From Fimbriimonadaceae bacterium (lineage in GTDB: Bacteria; Armatimonadota; Fimbriimonadia; Fimbriimonadales; Fimbriimonadaceae): DNA of 21,802 nt. The notes below the pieces were generated by a model that was given only the letters and a program-made list of their open reading frames with translations, was not told where the DNA came from and made no database searches. This document shows, in pieces, positions 1 to 8,317 of the stretch; the first letter of the stretch is position 1, and each line of letters opens with the position of its first letter. The stretch lies in assembly GCA_022402505.1 (NCBI GenBank), contig JAKRSE010000165.1:1-21802 (forward strand), written 5' to 3'. The position numbers were made by a program, and so were the translations under genes.

Positions 1-591
1 CTCGACCGTCTCCAGCTGGACTCGGTGGACCTCTACTACCTCCACCGGGACGATCCTCGGACCCCCCTGGACGAGATCGCCGACCTTCTCCATGAGATCG
101 TCACGGAAGGGAAGGCGAAGACGGTCGGGGTGAGCAACTGGTCGATCGACCGGCTGCGCGGGCTGCTGCTGCTCACTGAATCCCGAGGCCTGACCCGTCC
201 CGCTGCGCTTCAGAACTCCTGGAGCCTCGCCGTGCCGAATTGGAGCCAGGATGGGATCGGCGACACCCGATGCCTGACGGCGGGCAATGCGGCGGCCTTG
301 GCGGGCCTGGGCGTCGTCACCTTCGCCTATTCGCCGACGGCCTCCGGCTGGTTTGCGGGTCGCAGCGCATGGGGAAGCTATGACCGTCCGGACAACTTCG
401 CCCGTCGCGACCGCGTGGCGGCGAGGTCGAAGGAGACCGGCCTGAGTCCGACGACCCTGGCCCTGGCCTGGCTGGTGAACCGTCCCTGCCCGGTTGTTCC
501 GATCCTGGGCACGGGAGACCCGGCGCACCTGTCCGAGGCCTTGGCTGCCCTGGCGGTCGATCCGGACCTGGTCGCCGACCTGGACATCTGA
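1..591 (+). CDS. Aldo/keto reductase, C-terminal part (5' end outside window)
   Basis: The frame is open from base 1, so the gene begins upstream; 196 residues are visible. Aldo/keto reductases are cytosolic NADPH-dependent oxidoreductases with a TIM-barrel fold. The visible part starts with the family signature around the catalytic histidine (DRLQLDSVDLYYLHRDDP). It continues with the strand-5/6 segment KTVGVSNWS and the cofactor-binding tail containing PILGTGDPAHLSEAL. The Asp, Tyr and Lys of the catalytic tetrad lie in the missing N-terminal part and cannot be checked. The closest subgroup is the general bacterial 'predicted oxidoreductase' type; the substrate cannot be told. It ends 19 nt before the exonuclease gene and may be co-transcribed with it, although no functional link is obvious. 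Confidence 0.88.
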   Translation, partial: LDRLQLDSVDLYYLHRDDPRTPLDEIADLLHEIVTEGKAKTVGVSNWSIDRLRGLLLLTESRGLTRPAALQNSWSLAVPNWSQDGIGDTRCLTAGNAAALAGLGVVTFAYSPTASGWFAGRSAWGSYDRPDNFARRDRVAARSKETGLSPTTLALAWLVNRPCPVVPILGTGDPAHLSEALAALAVDPDLVADLDI

Positions 592-610
592 CCGCGTAGA
601 AGGGGCCAGA

Positions 611-1606
611 ATGCTGGAGCTTCGGCCGGAGGGCCTCTACTGCCCGGCGGGCGACTTCCACATCGACCCGTCTCGGGGCGTGGATCGAGCGGTGATCACC
701 CACGGACACAGCGACCATGCCCGGTGGGGCTCCAAGGCCTACCTCTGCTCCGAGCCTTCGGAGCCGATCCTGCGGGCGCGGCTGGGGGAAGACGTCTCGG
801 TCCAGACCCTTGCCTGGGGGGAGCCGATCGACCTGAATGGAGTTCGGGTCAGCCTCCACCCAGCCGGGCACATCGTGGGTTCGGCGATGGTTCGGATCGA
901 GCATCGAGGCGAAGTCTGGCTGGTGACGGGAGACTACAAGACGGAGGCGGATTCGACGTCGGGAGCCTGGGAGCCGGTGGCCTGCCACACGATGATCACG
1001 GAGACGACCTTCGGCCTGCCGATCTACCGCTGGCGTCCCCAGGCCGAGGTCTTCGGCGAGATCAACGAGTGGTGGGCGGCGAATCGGTCGGAGGGTCGCG
1101 CCTCCGTTCTGTCCGGCTACTCGCTCGGCAAGGCTCAGCGGATGCTGGCGGGGGTGGACCCCTCCATCGGGCCGATCCTGGTGCACGGGGCGGTCCAGGC
1201 GATGAATCGAGCCTGCTCCGAAGCGGGCCTGGTCCTTCCGCCGACCCTCTCGGTGGGAGATGCGACGGCGGACGACCTTCGCCGGTGCCTGGTCATCGCT
1301 CCCCCCTCCGCCCTGGAATCGCCCTGGATTCGGCGGTTCGGCGAGGCGTCGGTCGCCTTTGCCAGCGGCTGGATGGCGGTGCGGGGCCGGCGGCGTCAGC
1401 GGAATCTGGAGCGCGGATTCGTCCTCAGCGACCATGTGGATTGGCCCTCGCTGCTGGGGGCGGTTCGGGCCTGCGGCGCGGAGCGGGTCCTGACCACCCA
1501 CGGCTTTGCCGAAGAATCGGCCCGATGGATGAGGGAGGCGATGGGGCTGGATGCCCGGCCTCTGCACGACCGGAGCGGCAGGCGGGAGGAGGCCGAAGAT
1601 GCGTGA
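611..1606 (+). CDS. Ligase-associated MBL-fold DNA exonuclease
   Basis: 331 residues. The start is ATG at 611, preceded by a purine-rich AAGGGG; the frame is open further upstream but that would run into the previous gene. The metallo-beta-lactamase metal motif THGHSDHARWG lies near residues 30-40. Further metal ligands are seen in HPAGHIVGSA and VTGDYKTE, and the beta-CASP-like second half includes SGYSLGKAQ and LTTHGF. These are the hallmarks of the Exo family encoded next to a particular ATP-dependent DNA ligase. Characterised relatives are manganese-dependent DNA nucleases of a repair cluster (Lhr-Core helicase, Mpe phosphoesterase, Exo, ligase). The gene overlaps the ligase start by 8 nt, implying translational coupling. 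The assignment rests on motifs plus the diagnostic neighbour. Confidence 0.9.
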   Translation: MLELRPEGLYCPAGDFHIDPSRGVDRAVITHGHSDHARWGSKAYLCSEPSEPILRARLGEDVSVQTLAWGEPIDLNGVRVSLHPAGHIVGSAMVRIEHRGEVWLVTGDYKTEADSTSGAWEPVACHTMITETTFGLPIYRWRPQAEVFGEINEWWAANRSEGRASVLSGYSLGKAQRMLAGVDPSIGPILVHGAVQAMNRACSEAGLVLPPTLSVGDATADDLRRCLVIAPPSALESPWIRRFGEASVAFASGWMAVRGRRRQRNLERGFVLSDHVDWPSLLGAVRACGAERVLTTHGFAEESARWMREAMGLDARPLHDRSGRREEAEDA

Positions 1607-3173
1607 CTTTGTGGAGCTGGTCCGGGGTCTGGATGCGACCGGATCGACCCGCGAGAAGCGTCGCCTCGTCGCCGAGTTCTTCCGAACGGCCTCCGCGGAG
1701 GATTCGGCATGGGCCTTCTTCCTGCTCAGCGGCCGGCGAAGGAAGGGCTTCAAACGGGCCGTGCTTCGACGGGCGGCTCAGGCTGAATCCGGGATTCCGG
1801 ACTGGCTCTACGACGCCTGCTACGAACAGGTCGGAGACAGTGCGGAGCTGATCTCGCTTCTGCTGGAGGATTCTCATGCCTCCGCCGATCGCCCGGAGAG
1901 CCTGGCCGAGTGGATAGAAGGAGCCTGGTCCGCCTGGGATGCAGCCGAGGACGACGAGGCCCGAACCGCGCTGCTCCCGACTCTTTGGAGCGGGCTCACC
2001 CGCGAGGAGAGGTTTGTGGCGAACAAGCTCTTCACGGGCGCGTTCCGCATCGGAGTCAGCCATGACTTGGTGGTTCAGGCGGCTGCAGAGGCGCTCGACG
2101 TCCCTCCCGCCCAGGTGGCCCGGCATTCGATGGGCGATTGGGAGCCCAGCGCGGCCTTCTGGCAGAGCCTGTCGGCCGCCGAGGCGGAAGACCCCAGCCG
2201 GCCCTACCCCTTCTGCCTGGCGCATCCCCTCGCTCAGGCCGAAGACCTGGGCGATCCGGCCGATTGGCTTGCCGAATGGAAGTGGGACGGCATCCGATGC
2301 CAGGCGGTCCGTCGGGCGGGGCAGACCTGGCTCTGGAGCCGGGGGGAAGAGCTGCTCAACGAGTCGTTTCCGGATGTGGCGGCCTGGGCGGACGGCCTGC
2401 CGGACGGAACCGTCTTGGACGGGGAGATTCTGGTCTGGCGCGAAGGCCGCCCGGCCCCGTTCACCGAGCTTCAGAAGCGGATCGGGCGACGGAAGCCGGG
2501 CCGCAAGGTTCTGGCCGACCACCCCTGCCGGCTGCTCCCCTTCGACCTGCTGGAATGGGAGGGGTGCGACCTTCGTGAGTCGCCCCTTTCGGATCGCCGC
2601 CGACTCCTCCTGGCCCTGACGGGGGGAGAGGCCTCGCCGGAAGTCGCGATCCAAGGCCCGGACCATCTCGACTGCCTGCGGGAAGAGGCGAGGCGGCACG
2701 GCGCGGAAGGCCTGATGCTCAAGCGACGGGATTCGGCCTACGTCGGCGGCCGGAAGACGGGGCTCTGGTGGAAGTGGAAGGCGACGCCCTTCACGGTGGA
2801 CGCCGTGCTCGTCTATGCCCAGCGAGGGACGGGCCGCCGGGCCGGGCTCTACACCGACTACACCTTCGCCCGCTGGCGCGGCGAGGAGCTGGTCCCCTTC
2901 GCCAAGGCCTACAGCGGTCTGACCGACGCCGAAATCCGAGAGGTGGACCGGGTGATCGTCGCCACGACGCGAGAGCAGTTCGGGCCGGTGCGGACGGTGG
3001 AGCCGACCCTGGTCATGGAGCTGGCCTTCGAAGGCATCCAGCCCAGCACTCGCCACAAGAGCGGGTTGGCGGTCCGATTCCCCCGTATCCTCCGACTCCG
3101 GCCGGACAAGACGCCGGCCGAAGCGGATCGGGTCGAGCGGGTCTTGGAACTGCTCGACCGCAGCCGCGAGTGA
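1599..3173 (+). CDS. ATP-dependent DNA ligase (exo-associated type)
   Basis: 524 residues. The ATG at 1599 overlaps the exonuclease stop and has a strong GGAGGAGG ribosome-binding site just upstream. The enzyme seals nicks in duplex DNA through a lysyl-AMP intermediate. Residues 1-200 form the helical DNA-binding domain. The nucleotidyltransferase motif I is WKWDGIR with the adenylated lysine at about K228. Other conserved motifs follow: VLDGEILVW, EGLMLKRRDSAYVGG and WWKWKATP. The C-terminal OB-fold ends with motif VI, RFPRILRLRPDK. There is no polymerase or Ku-partner domain, so it is not a LigD; it belongs to the family usually encoded with the MBL exonuclease. It acts in DNA repair rather than replication (inference from family). 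It is convergent with the subtilase gene, with 18 nt between the stops and no clear terminator. Confidence 0.93.
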   Translation: MRDFVELVRGLDATGSTREKRRLVAEFFRTASAEDSAWAFFLLSGRRRKGFKRAVLRRAAQAESGIPDWLYDACYEQVGDSAELISLLLEDSHASADRPESLAEWIEGAWSAWDAAEDDEARTALLPTLWSGLTREERFVANKLFTGAFRIGVSHDLVVQAAAEALDVPPAQVARHSMGDWEPSAAFWQSLSAAEAEDPSRPYPFCLAHPLAQAEDLGDPADWLAEWKWDGIRCQAVRRAGQTWLWSRGEELLNESFPDVAAWADGLPDGTVLDGEILVWREGRPAPFTELQKRIGRRKPGRKVLADHPCRLLPFDLLEWEGCDLRESPLSDRRRLLLALTGGEASPEVAIQGPDHLDCLREEARRHGAEGLMLKRRDSAYVGGRKTGLWWKWKATPFTVDAVLVYAQRGTGRRAGLYTDYTFARWRGEELVPFAKAYSGLTDAEIREVDRVIVATTREQFGPVRTVEPTLVMELAFEGIQPSTRHKSGLAVRFPRILRLRPDKTPAEADRVERVLELLDRSRE

Positions 3174-3191
3174 CCCGGGCTCCCGACCCGT

Positions 3192-4511
3192 CTAGATGCC
3201 GGCCGTGGACCGAAAGAGACTGAGGATGCCCAGCCCCAGGTTCGGATCGCCCGTCGAGCGGCTGCTTCCGAGCGCGCTCTGAACGTCGCTGTAGGTCGCA
3301 TCCGGCTTTCGGCTCAGAACCTGGGCGGCGAGGCCCGAGGCCAGCGGTGCGGCGAACGAGGTCCCCCAGCCGCCTGCGTACCGACCTCCCGGGAAGGGGA
3401 GATAGAGGGCTTCGCCCGGCGCGGCGGCCCAGGTCATCTGGTCGCCGGCGTTGGCGAAGACGCTCCGCCGATTCCGAATGTCCACCGAGGTGATGGCGGT
3501 CACCTTCCGGTGGACCGCAGGGTATGAGACGGGGTTGGTCAGACCTTCGTTGCCGGTGGAGGCGACCAGGATGAGCCCCCGGTCGGAGACCTCTTCCACC
3601 GTTCGCTCAAGCTCGGGCGAGTGGACAAGGGTGTTCAGCGACAGGTTCACGACGCGGGCGCCGCGGAGTTCAGCCGCATGGATGCCGGCGATCACGTGGT
3701 AGAGCCGGCCCGTGCCGTTCTGGCTGAAGGCTCGGATCGGGAGGATGCGGGCCTCCGGAGCGGCGAGGCGGACGGCTCCGGCGACCATCGTGCCGTGTCC
3801 CAGTCCGATCGGAATCCGGGAGAACGCGGAGTTCAGGCGGGCCGAAGGTTCCCACGCGGGAGCATGCCCTCGGGAGAGGTGGCGGATGTCGTTGGTCAGC
3901 AGAGGGGTGGTCGTCGGGTTGATCAGCGCGAGGACCCCGGCATCGAGCCCGCGAAGCTCCGATCCGTTTCCGCGAGGGTCCAGGAAATCGAGCCCAGGGA
4001 GGACGACGGGTCGCAGGACGGGATGGGTCGGATCGACGCCCGTGTCGATCACCGCCACCGTTCCACGGCCGCCGCCGAAGGCCGACCAGGTCGCCGAAGC
4101 ATCGATCTGAGCGACGGCAGGCTGGGTGAGGAAGCCGGAGGGGACCTGGGTCCGGAAGAAGGGAACCGGGCGGGTCGCGGCGGCTGCCCGGCGAACCGCG
4201 TCGATGTTCTGGTTGGCGGTGGCTCGCAGGCCGAGGATCGGCAGCCGGACGATCTGATCCAGCTCCAGGCTGACGTCGTCATCGGTGTCGTCGGAGATTC
4301 GCGTGATCAACGCTCTCGGGTTCCGGCCGCGAGGGTCGATGACGGCATGGATCGGCCGCTGAGGCACGGTGGCCTCCCGCTGGAGTCCATACCGGGCCAG
4401 AAAGACGGACAGAGGCTCGCTCTCCGTGTATCGGAGGATGTAGCGGGTCTGGGCGGGAGAAGCGCCGGCCACCAGGGCCAGGCTCACCAGGGCAAGGAGC
4501 TTAGTCTTCAT
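3192..4511 (-). CDS. Secreted subtilisin-like (S8) serine protease
   Basis: 439 residues, starting at the ATG whose complement is at 4509-4511. This start puts a clean signal peptide at the N-terminus (MKTKLLALVSLALVAGASPA), and it overlaps the previous gene's stop by 11 nt. A propeptide-like region follows to about residue 140. The catalytic triad is complete: D156 in VAVIDTGVD, H239 in GLGHGTMVAG and S385 in GTSFAAP. The oxyanion-hole Asn is in ASTGNEG. It should act outside the cytoplasmic membrane as an endopeptidase; the substrate is unknown. It is the last gene of the sigma/CHAT operon, and its stop faces the ligase gene. No C-terminal sorting domain is visible. The family call is secure; its role in the operon is inferred. 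Confidence 0.93.
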   Translation of the reverse strand: MKTKLLALVSLALVAGASPAQTRYILRYTESEPLSVFLARYGLQREATVPQRPIHAVIDPRGRNPRALITRISDDTDDDVSLELDQIVRLPILGLRATANQNIDAVRRAAAATRPVPFFRTQVPSGFLTQPAVAQIDASATWSAFGGGRGTVAVIDTGVDPTHPVLRPVVLPGLDFLDPRGNGSELRGLDAGVLALINPTTTPLLTNDIRHLSRGHAPAWEPSARLNSAFSRIPIGLGHGTMVAGAVRLAAPEARILPIRAFSQNGTGRLYHVIAGIHAAELRGARVVNLSLNTLVHSPELERTVEEVSDRGLILVASTGNEGLTNPVSYPAVHRKVTAITSVDIRNRRSVFANAGDQMTWAAAPGEALYLPFPGGRYAGGWGTSFAAPLASGLAAQVLSRKPDATYSDVQSALGSSRSTGDPNLGLGILSLFRSTAGI

Positions 4512-5037
4512 GGTCCAAAGAGATCTGGAGGATTCGGCCGGCGGCCAGGTCGTGGAATCGGAGGGTCTGGGTCGGGCGGGGAACCTGAACCGAGAACTGG
4601 CCGTCTTCATCGCAAGAATCCAGCCAATCCTCCCCGGTACCCACTCGAACCTGAGCCGGAGAGGGGATGTCGAGGACTCCGGTCAGTCGGATGGAGTCCG
4701 GCTCGGAGCCTGGGGAGGTCTGAAGGTCGAGCCCAACCCCGTCGAAGTCATATCGGCGAACCGTCGCCTGCCCGCCGGATCGGAAGCCGGCCGATGGTCG
4801 CAGAGGCGAGGGCAGCAGGCGGCCGAACAGGAGCGGAATCGTCCGGGTTTCGGCCACCAGAAGGGCCTTGGCCCGAAGAACCCACATCTCGGGTGCCTGA
4901 TCCTCGGCGCTCTTGGCGACGGCCGCCAGCCGATGCGAGGCGTCCGCCGCTTCAGGGTCCTGCTCCACCCGAGCAGCCTGCTCGGGCGTCGCCAATCCCC
5001 TGGCGTGGTCCACGATGTCTTCCCAGCTCGGCTCCAT
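4501..5037 (-). CDS. Small anti-sigma-like protein with C-terminal beta domain
   Basis: 178 residues. The chosen ATG (complement 5035-5037) forms TGATG with the stop of the CHAT gene, so the two are translationally coupled. The first ~35 residues (MEPSWEDIVDHARGLATPEQ and following) resemble the helical N-terminus of small anti-sigma factors, which usually read 'W..i..ya.g.L...e...ve.Hl..C..C'. Here the His and the two Cys of the zinc motif are absent. A helical middle follows, then a beta-rich end (SIRLTGVLDIPSPAQVRVGT, then EDGQFSVQVPRP) like an Ig-like or carboxypeptidase-regulatory fold. No membrane segment or signal peptide is seen, so it should be cytoplasmic. Position between a sigma factor/CHAT protease and a secreted protease suggests a regulator or cleavage substrate, but this is inference; homology is not established. 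Confidence 0.6.
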   Translation of the reverse strand: MEPSWEDIVDHARGLATPEQAARVEQDPEAADASHRLAAVAKSAEDQAPEMWVLRAKALLVAETRTIPLLFGRLLPSPLRPSAGFRSGGQATVRRYDFDGVGLDLQTSPGSEPDSIRLTGVLDIPSPAQVRVGTGEDWLDSCDEDGQFSVQVPRPTQTLRFHDLAAGRILQISLDHED

Positions 5038-7646
5038 CAGGCTTTCTCTTGATTCAATGGGGCGGGCCCGACCATGTTTGATACAGGAATCTGCGGCGGG
5101 CATCCAAAAAAGCCGAACGGAGCCCAGTCCCCCGGGTTCGGCCAGACGTCCCTGGTCTGCTGAGACGCCTTCCTATACGCAGCCGCTGCCGGGTCCGTGC
5201 GCAGATGCCGATAGAAGCAGCTCATCCAGAAAGCGTTCGGCTCGTCCGCCGTGTCCCAAAGAGAGGCCACGACCGAACGACATCCGGCCGCCAGCAGGGA
5301 TTCGATGAACCCTTCGGCGGCGAGGGAATCCTCCACCACCGTGACTCCAGTCGAACACCCGCTGAGGACGCAGAGATCGGCCCGAAGGCGGAGGTGGAGC
5401 GCATCGAAGACGGTCCATTCCGCCTGACCGAGCTTCATCGCGTTGAAGATCGGCTGATCTTCTCGGAGGAGTCCATGAGCGGCGATGTGGACCACGGCGG
5501 CGTTTTCGGCCGCCCGCTCGAAGTCTGCCAAAGATGTCAAGGGCGAGGTCTCACAGACCGAGGCCACCTCCCTCAGCTCGGCGTCGATCTGCGGCGCGTC
5601 GCGGTCGGCCATGCCGATCAGCGCGGTTCCCCGGCCCCGCTCCCCGCCCCGCGTCCGGAGGGCTTCGGCCACCGCCAGGCTCGGGGCGTAGAAAACGTCG
5701 CAGGCATCAAGGAGGGATCCATCCTCCCAGGGAACGGCGTGGATGGGGAGGTTCCGCAGGGCCGCGTCCCGGCCGATGATCAGCCGAGAAGGCGCTCCTT
5801 CAAGAACGGGAATGAGAAGCCGGGCAAGCCTGGTCAGCGACTTTGCCGTGAGGCGGGGTGTCCTTCCTGATTCCCGGACCCGGTTCAGGTGGAAGAACCG
5901 GGCGATCTCGCCGACCTCGAGCTCTTCCGCAAGAGCGTGGTCCCGGACCGAGGACCCTTCGAGAACGATGGCCCGGAGGACGCCGTCGACCGCGAACAGC
6001 TCGATCCAGCGCTCGCCCTCCCCGGGAGCCGGCCGCGCGGGCTCGGCGACGGGGGAATGCTCCATCAGGATGTCCCGCTCCCGGAGCTCGGCAAGCATGC
6101 TCCTCTCCTGATCCGGCGAGAGTCTCCGGCGTTCGGGGTCCCAGGCTCGACCGGCCCCGGCCAGCCTGGCCGGCAGCTGAACCATCTCGGCCAGGACATG
6201 ATCCTTCATCCGAGAGACCACGCCGAGTCGGGCTCCAGGCTCTCGGAGGCAGGCGAGACATTCGACCAGCATCTCCTGGTGAGCCAGAGCCGCCCCGCGT
6301 CTCAAGCCCACCGAGGCGAGCCTGCTTCGTTCTGCATCGAACTTCCGGATGGCGGCCTCGGCCTCTCGTTCGGCTGCATTCTGCTCCCCTTGGGCCCGAG
6401 CCAGTCTGGCCCGCAGGTCGGGAGCGTCGAGCTCTTCGATCAGCTCTTCCGCATCGACCCAGCGCCCGAGTCGAATGGCGGCGAGGGCCGACTCGCGGAG
6501 GATGATCGGGCGAAGGTCAGGCGAGGGGCCGGCGCTGAGGGCGAGGGCCAGCCGGCGGAAGGCGGCTCCGTGGCGGCCTGCCTTCCATTCGGTCTCCGCG
6601 CTGCACAGCTCGGCCATCGCCCGCCAGTTCCGATTCGGCTCTCGGCGCAGAAGGGGCCGGGCGGATGCCAGGCGGGCGCGGGCCTCTGCCGACCTGCCCT
6701 TTCGGACGAGAGCCATGGCCGCCAGGATCCTCGCCTTGCCGATCTCAAACCTCGCCTCGATCGCCGCAAAGACCGCTTCGGCCCGCTCGGCAGCGGCGAC
6801 GGCATCGGTCCAGAGACCGGCGGCGAGCAGGAAGTCCGCCTGATCCAGCAGACAGTGACCGATCTCATAACCCGAGTCGGACGGCAGGCGATCGAGCAGG
6901 CTTCGATAGCTGCGGAGCGCCTCCAGAACCTCGCCGCGGCGCCCCAGGAGATAGGCCCGGTTGAGGTCGATCTCGAAGATCAGCAGGGTGTCGCCGGCGG
7001 CGGTGAAGACTTCCCGCGCTCGGGCATACATGCGGTCCGCCTCGTCGTGTTTCTGGAGGCTCATCAGAACCACGCCGAAGTTCCTCATGACGATGGCGAG
7101 GTCGGCTTCGGCCTGATGCTCGGCCAGGACCGGGAGAGCGGAGCGATAGGCGGCCTCGGCCTCTTCCAGCCGGTCCAGGCGGTGGAGGATGTTGCCCAGA
7201 TTCGCCTTGAGTCGGGCGGCCCGGAACGGTTCGCCTGCCTCCAGATAGGTGCGGTCGGCAAACTCGGCGACCTCGAAGGCGCGGTCGTACTCGCCGACGT
7301 AGGACAGAGCCTGGATCATGGCGACCGAGGTGTGGGCCTGTTCGATCGGATTCGCAGCGAACCTCCGCCAGGCGGACTCGTACCGCCGGACCGCCCGCTT
7401 GGCCCGGCCGGCCAGCAGGTGAACGTGGCCCGCAAAACGGGCAGCCTTGCCCCTTGAGGCATCATCGCGCAGGGCCTCCGCCAGGCGAAGCGCCGCCTGA
7501 GCCAGAAGGCCAGCGCGGGCGTGGTCCTGGCGGATCAAGCCGAGCCCTTCCGCGATCAGGTCGTCCAGCGTCTCCGCCGACCGGAGCGACGGCGGAACCG
7601 GGCGGACCGGACTTGCCAGGCCGCTCAGGTACTCGTCGAGCGTCAA
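5037..7646 (-). CDS. TPR-CHAT domain cysteine protease
   Basis: 869 residues if translation starts at the TTG (complement 7644-7646). That TTG overlaps the sigma-factor stop as TTGA and has AGGGG upstream. A GTG start at 7691 is also open but lies inside the sigma gene. Residues ~45-420 are a helical tetratricopeptide-like array (for example LGNILHRLDRLEEAEAAYRS near 150-169). Residues ~560-855 are a CHAT domain, a caspase-fold protease. The catalytic dyad is intact: H724 in VVHIAAHGLL and C764 in VLSGCSTG. The typical CHAT ending is also present (GCRSVVASLWDT, then WAPFGFFG). No signal peptide is seen, so it is cytoplasmic. TPR-CHAT proteins sense a partner through the repeats and cleave specific proteins. 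Here the coupled neighbours make the anti-sigma-like protein the obvious candidate target (inference). Confidence 0.9.
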   Translation of the reverse strand: MTLDEYLSGLASPVRPVPPSLRSAETLDDLIAEGLGLIRQDHARAGLLAQAALRLAEALRDDASRGKAARFAGHVHLLAGRAKRAVRRYESAWRRFAANPIEQAHTSVAMIQALSYVGEYDRAFEVAEFADRTYLEAGEPFRAARLKANLGNILHRLDRLEEAEAAYRSALPVLAEHQAEADLAIVMRNFGVVLMSLQKHDEADRMYARAREVFTAAGDTLLIFEIDLNRAYLLGRRGEVLEALRSYRSLLDRLPSDSGYEIGHCLLDQADFLLAAGLWTDAVAAAERAEAVFAAIEARFEIGKARILAAMALVRKGRSAEARARLASARPLLRREPNRNWRAMAELCSAETEWKAGRHGAAFRRLALALSAGPSPDLRPIILRESALAAIRLGRWVDAEELIEELDAPDLRARLARAQGEQNAAEREAEAAIRKFDAERSRLASVGLRRGAALAHQEMLVECLACLREPGARLGVVSRMKDHVLAEMVQLPARLAGAGRAWDPERRRLSPDQERSMLAELRERDILMEHSPVAEPARPAPGEGERWIELFAVDGVLRAIVLEGSSVRDHALAEELEVGEIARFFHLNRVRESGRTPRLTAKSLTRLARLLIPVLEGAPSRLIIGRDAALRNLPIHAVPWEDGSLLDACDVFYAPSLAVAEALRTRGGERGRGTALIGMADRDAPQIDAELREVASVCETSPLTSLADFERAAENAAVVHIAAHGLLREDQPIFNAMKLGQAEWTVFDALHLRLRADLCVLSGCSTGVTVVEDSLAAEGFIESLLAAGCRSVVASLWDTADEPNAFWMSCFYRHLRTDPAAAAYRKASQQTRDVWPNPGDWAPFGFFGCPPQIPVSNMVGPAPLNQEKA

Positions 7647-8218
7647 TCGATGCCCCTGGCCTTCAGAGCCTTCGCCAGGGCCTCCAGGCACCTCTGCCGG
7701 ATCTGACCGATCGAGCCGATCTTGATCCCCAGGGCTTCGGCCGTTTCGGCATAGGGGCGGGCCGGCTCTTCAAAGAAGAGCATGTGGATGAGGGTTCGGC
7801 ATTGCTCCTTCAGCGTCTCGACCGCCTCGCGGATCCTCAGGGCCCGCTCCGCCGCCTCGAGGTCTTCCTGGATCGTCTCCTGAAATCCGGGTTCGGAATC
7901 CCCAAGCGGCTCGGTCTCCGCCTGCTTCCGACGCAGCCGCACCGCGTGCCGGATGGCCGTCTGCCGGATCCAGGGAGCGAGGTTCGACCGGTTCTCGATC
8001 TTCGGCAGGGCCTTGAACAGTTCGACGAAAACGTACTGGAATGCGTCCGGCTGGTCGTCTGCGGGAACCCGGGCCGATCTCAGCAGGGTGAAGACGTAGG
8101 CGGAGTAGCGGTCCACCAGCGCGTGCCATGCGTCGGCGTCTCCGCTCACGGCCTTCCCTGCCAGGACCTCATCGTTCCAGGTTTTTGAAGCAGGCCGGCC
8201 GCCGATCACTGCCCTCAT
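7643..8218 (-). CDS. ECF-type sigma-70 family RNA polymerase sigma factor
   Basis: 191 residues. Region 2 spans about residues 25-100 and includes WHALVDRYSAYVFTLLR and the core-binding/-10 recognition stretch NLAPWIRQTAIRHAVRLRR. Region 4 spans about 128-187 and includes the helix-turn-helix PYAETAEALGIKIGSIGQ then IRQRCLEALAKAL. Regions 1 and 3 are missing, as in extracytoplasmic-function sigma factors. It directs RNA polymerase to a dedicated promoter set. The ATG (complement 8216-8218) has only a weak AGG upstream and overlaps the stop of an 11-codon leader frame (8215-8250). It is the first gene of the CHAT operon, and its stop overlaps the CHAT start by 4 nt. No classic zinc anti-sigma or membrane anti-sigma is adjacent, so regulation probably goes through the downstream genes. 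Confidence 0.9.
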   Translation of the reverse strand: MRAVIGGRPASKTWNDEVLAGKAVSGDADAWHALVDRYSAYVFTLLRSARVPADDQPDAFQYVFVELFKALPKIENRSNLAPWIRQTAIRHAVRLRRKQAETEPLGDSEPGFQETIQEDLEAAERALRIREAVETLKEQCRTLIHMLFFEEPARPYAETAEALGIKIGSIGQIRQRCLEALAKALKARGID

Positions 8219-8250
8219 GGTACCTGCCGACGAAGATTCTCCAAATTCAT
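8215..8250 (-). other. Possible leader mini-ORF (11 codons) before the sigma gene
   Basis: An ATG (complement 8248-8250) opens an 11-codon frame, MNLENLRRQVP, whose TGA stop overlaps the sigma-factor ATG as ATGA. Such overlap is typical of translational coupling. No ribosome-binding site is visible before the mini-ORF, and a frame this short can arise by chance, so it is only a candidate. Confidence 0.2.
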
Positions 8251-8317
8251 GTCACTGATCGGTGATTCGTCGCCCCTTGGGTTCATGTGGCCGAAACGGC
8301 CGACTAGGAACCAGACC

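Noticed and set aside
317..1753. Long minus-strand frame (478 codons) opposite the reductase, exonuclease and ligase genes
   Set aside because: Arg/Pro/Gly-rich translation without any domain, antisense to clearly recognised proteins; a usual shadow in GC-rich DNA.
3621..5081. 486-codon plus-strand frame opposite the subtilase and anti-sigma-like genes
   Set aside because: The minus strand encodes a subtilase with a complete triad; this frame is Gly/Arg-rich shadow sequence.
5889..7457. 522-codon plus-strand frame opposite the TPR-CHAT gene
   Set aside because: Low-complexity shadow of the TPR region; no motif or ribosome-binding site.
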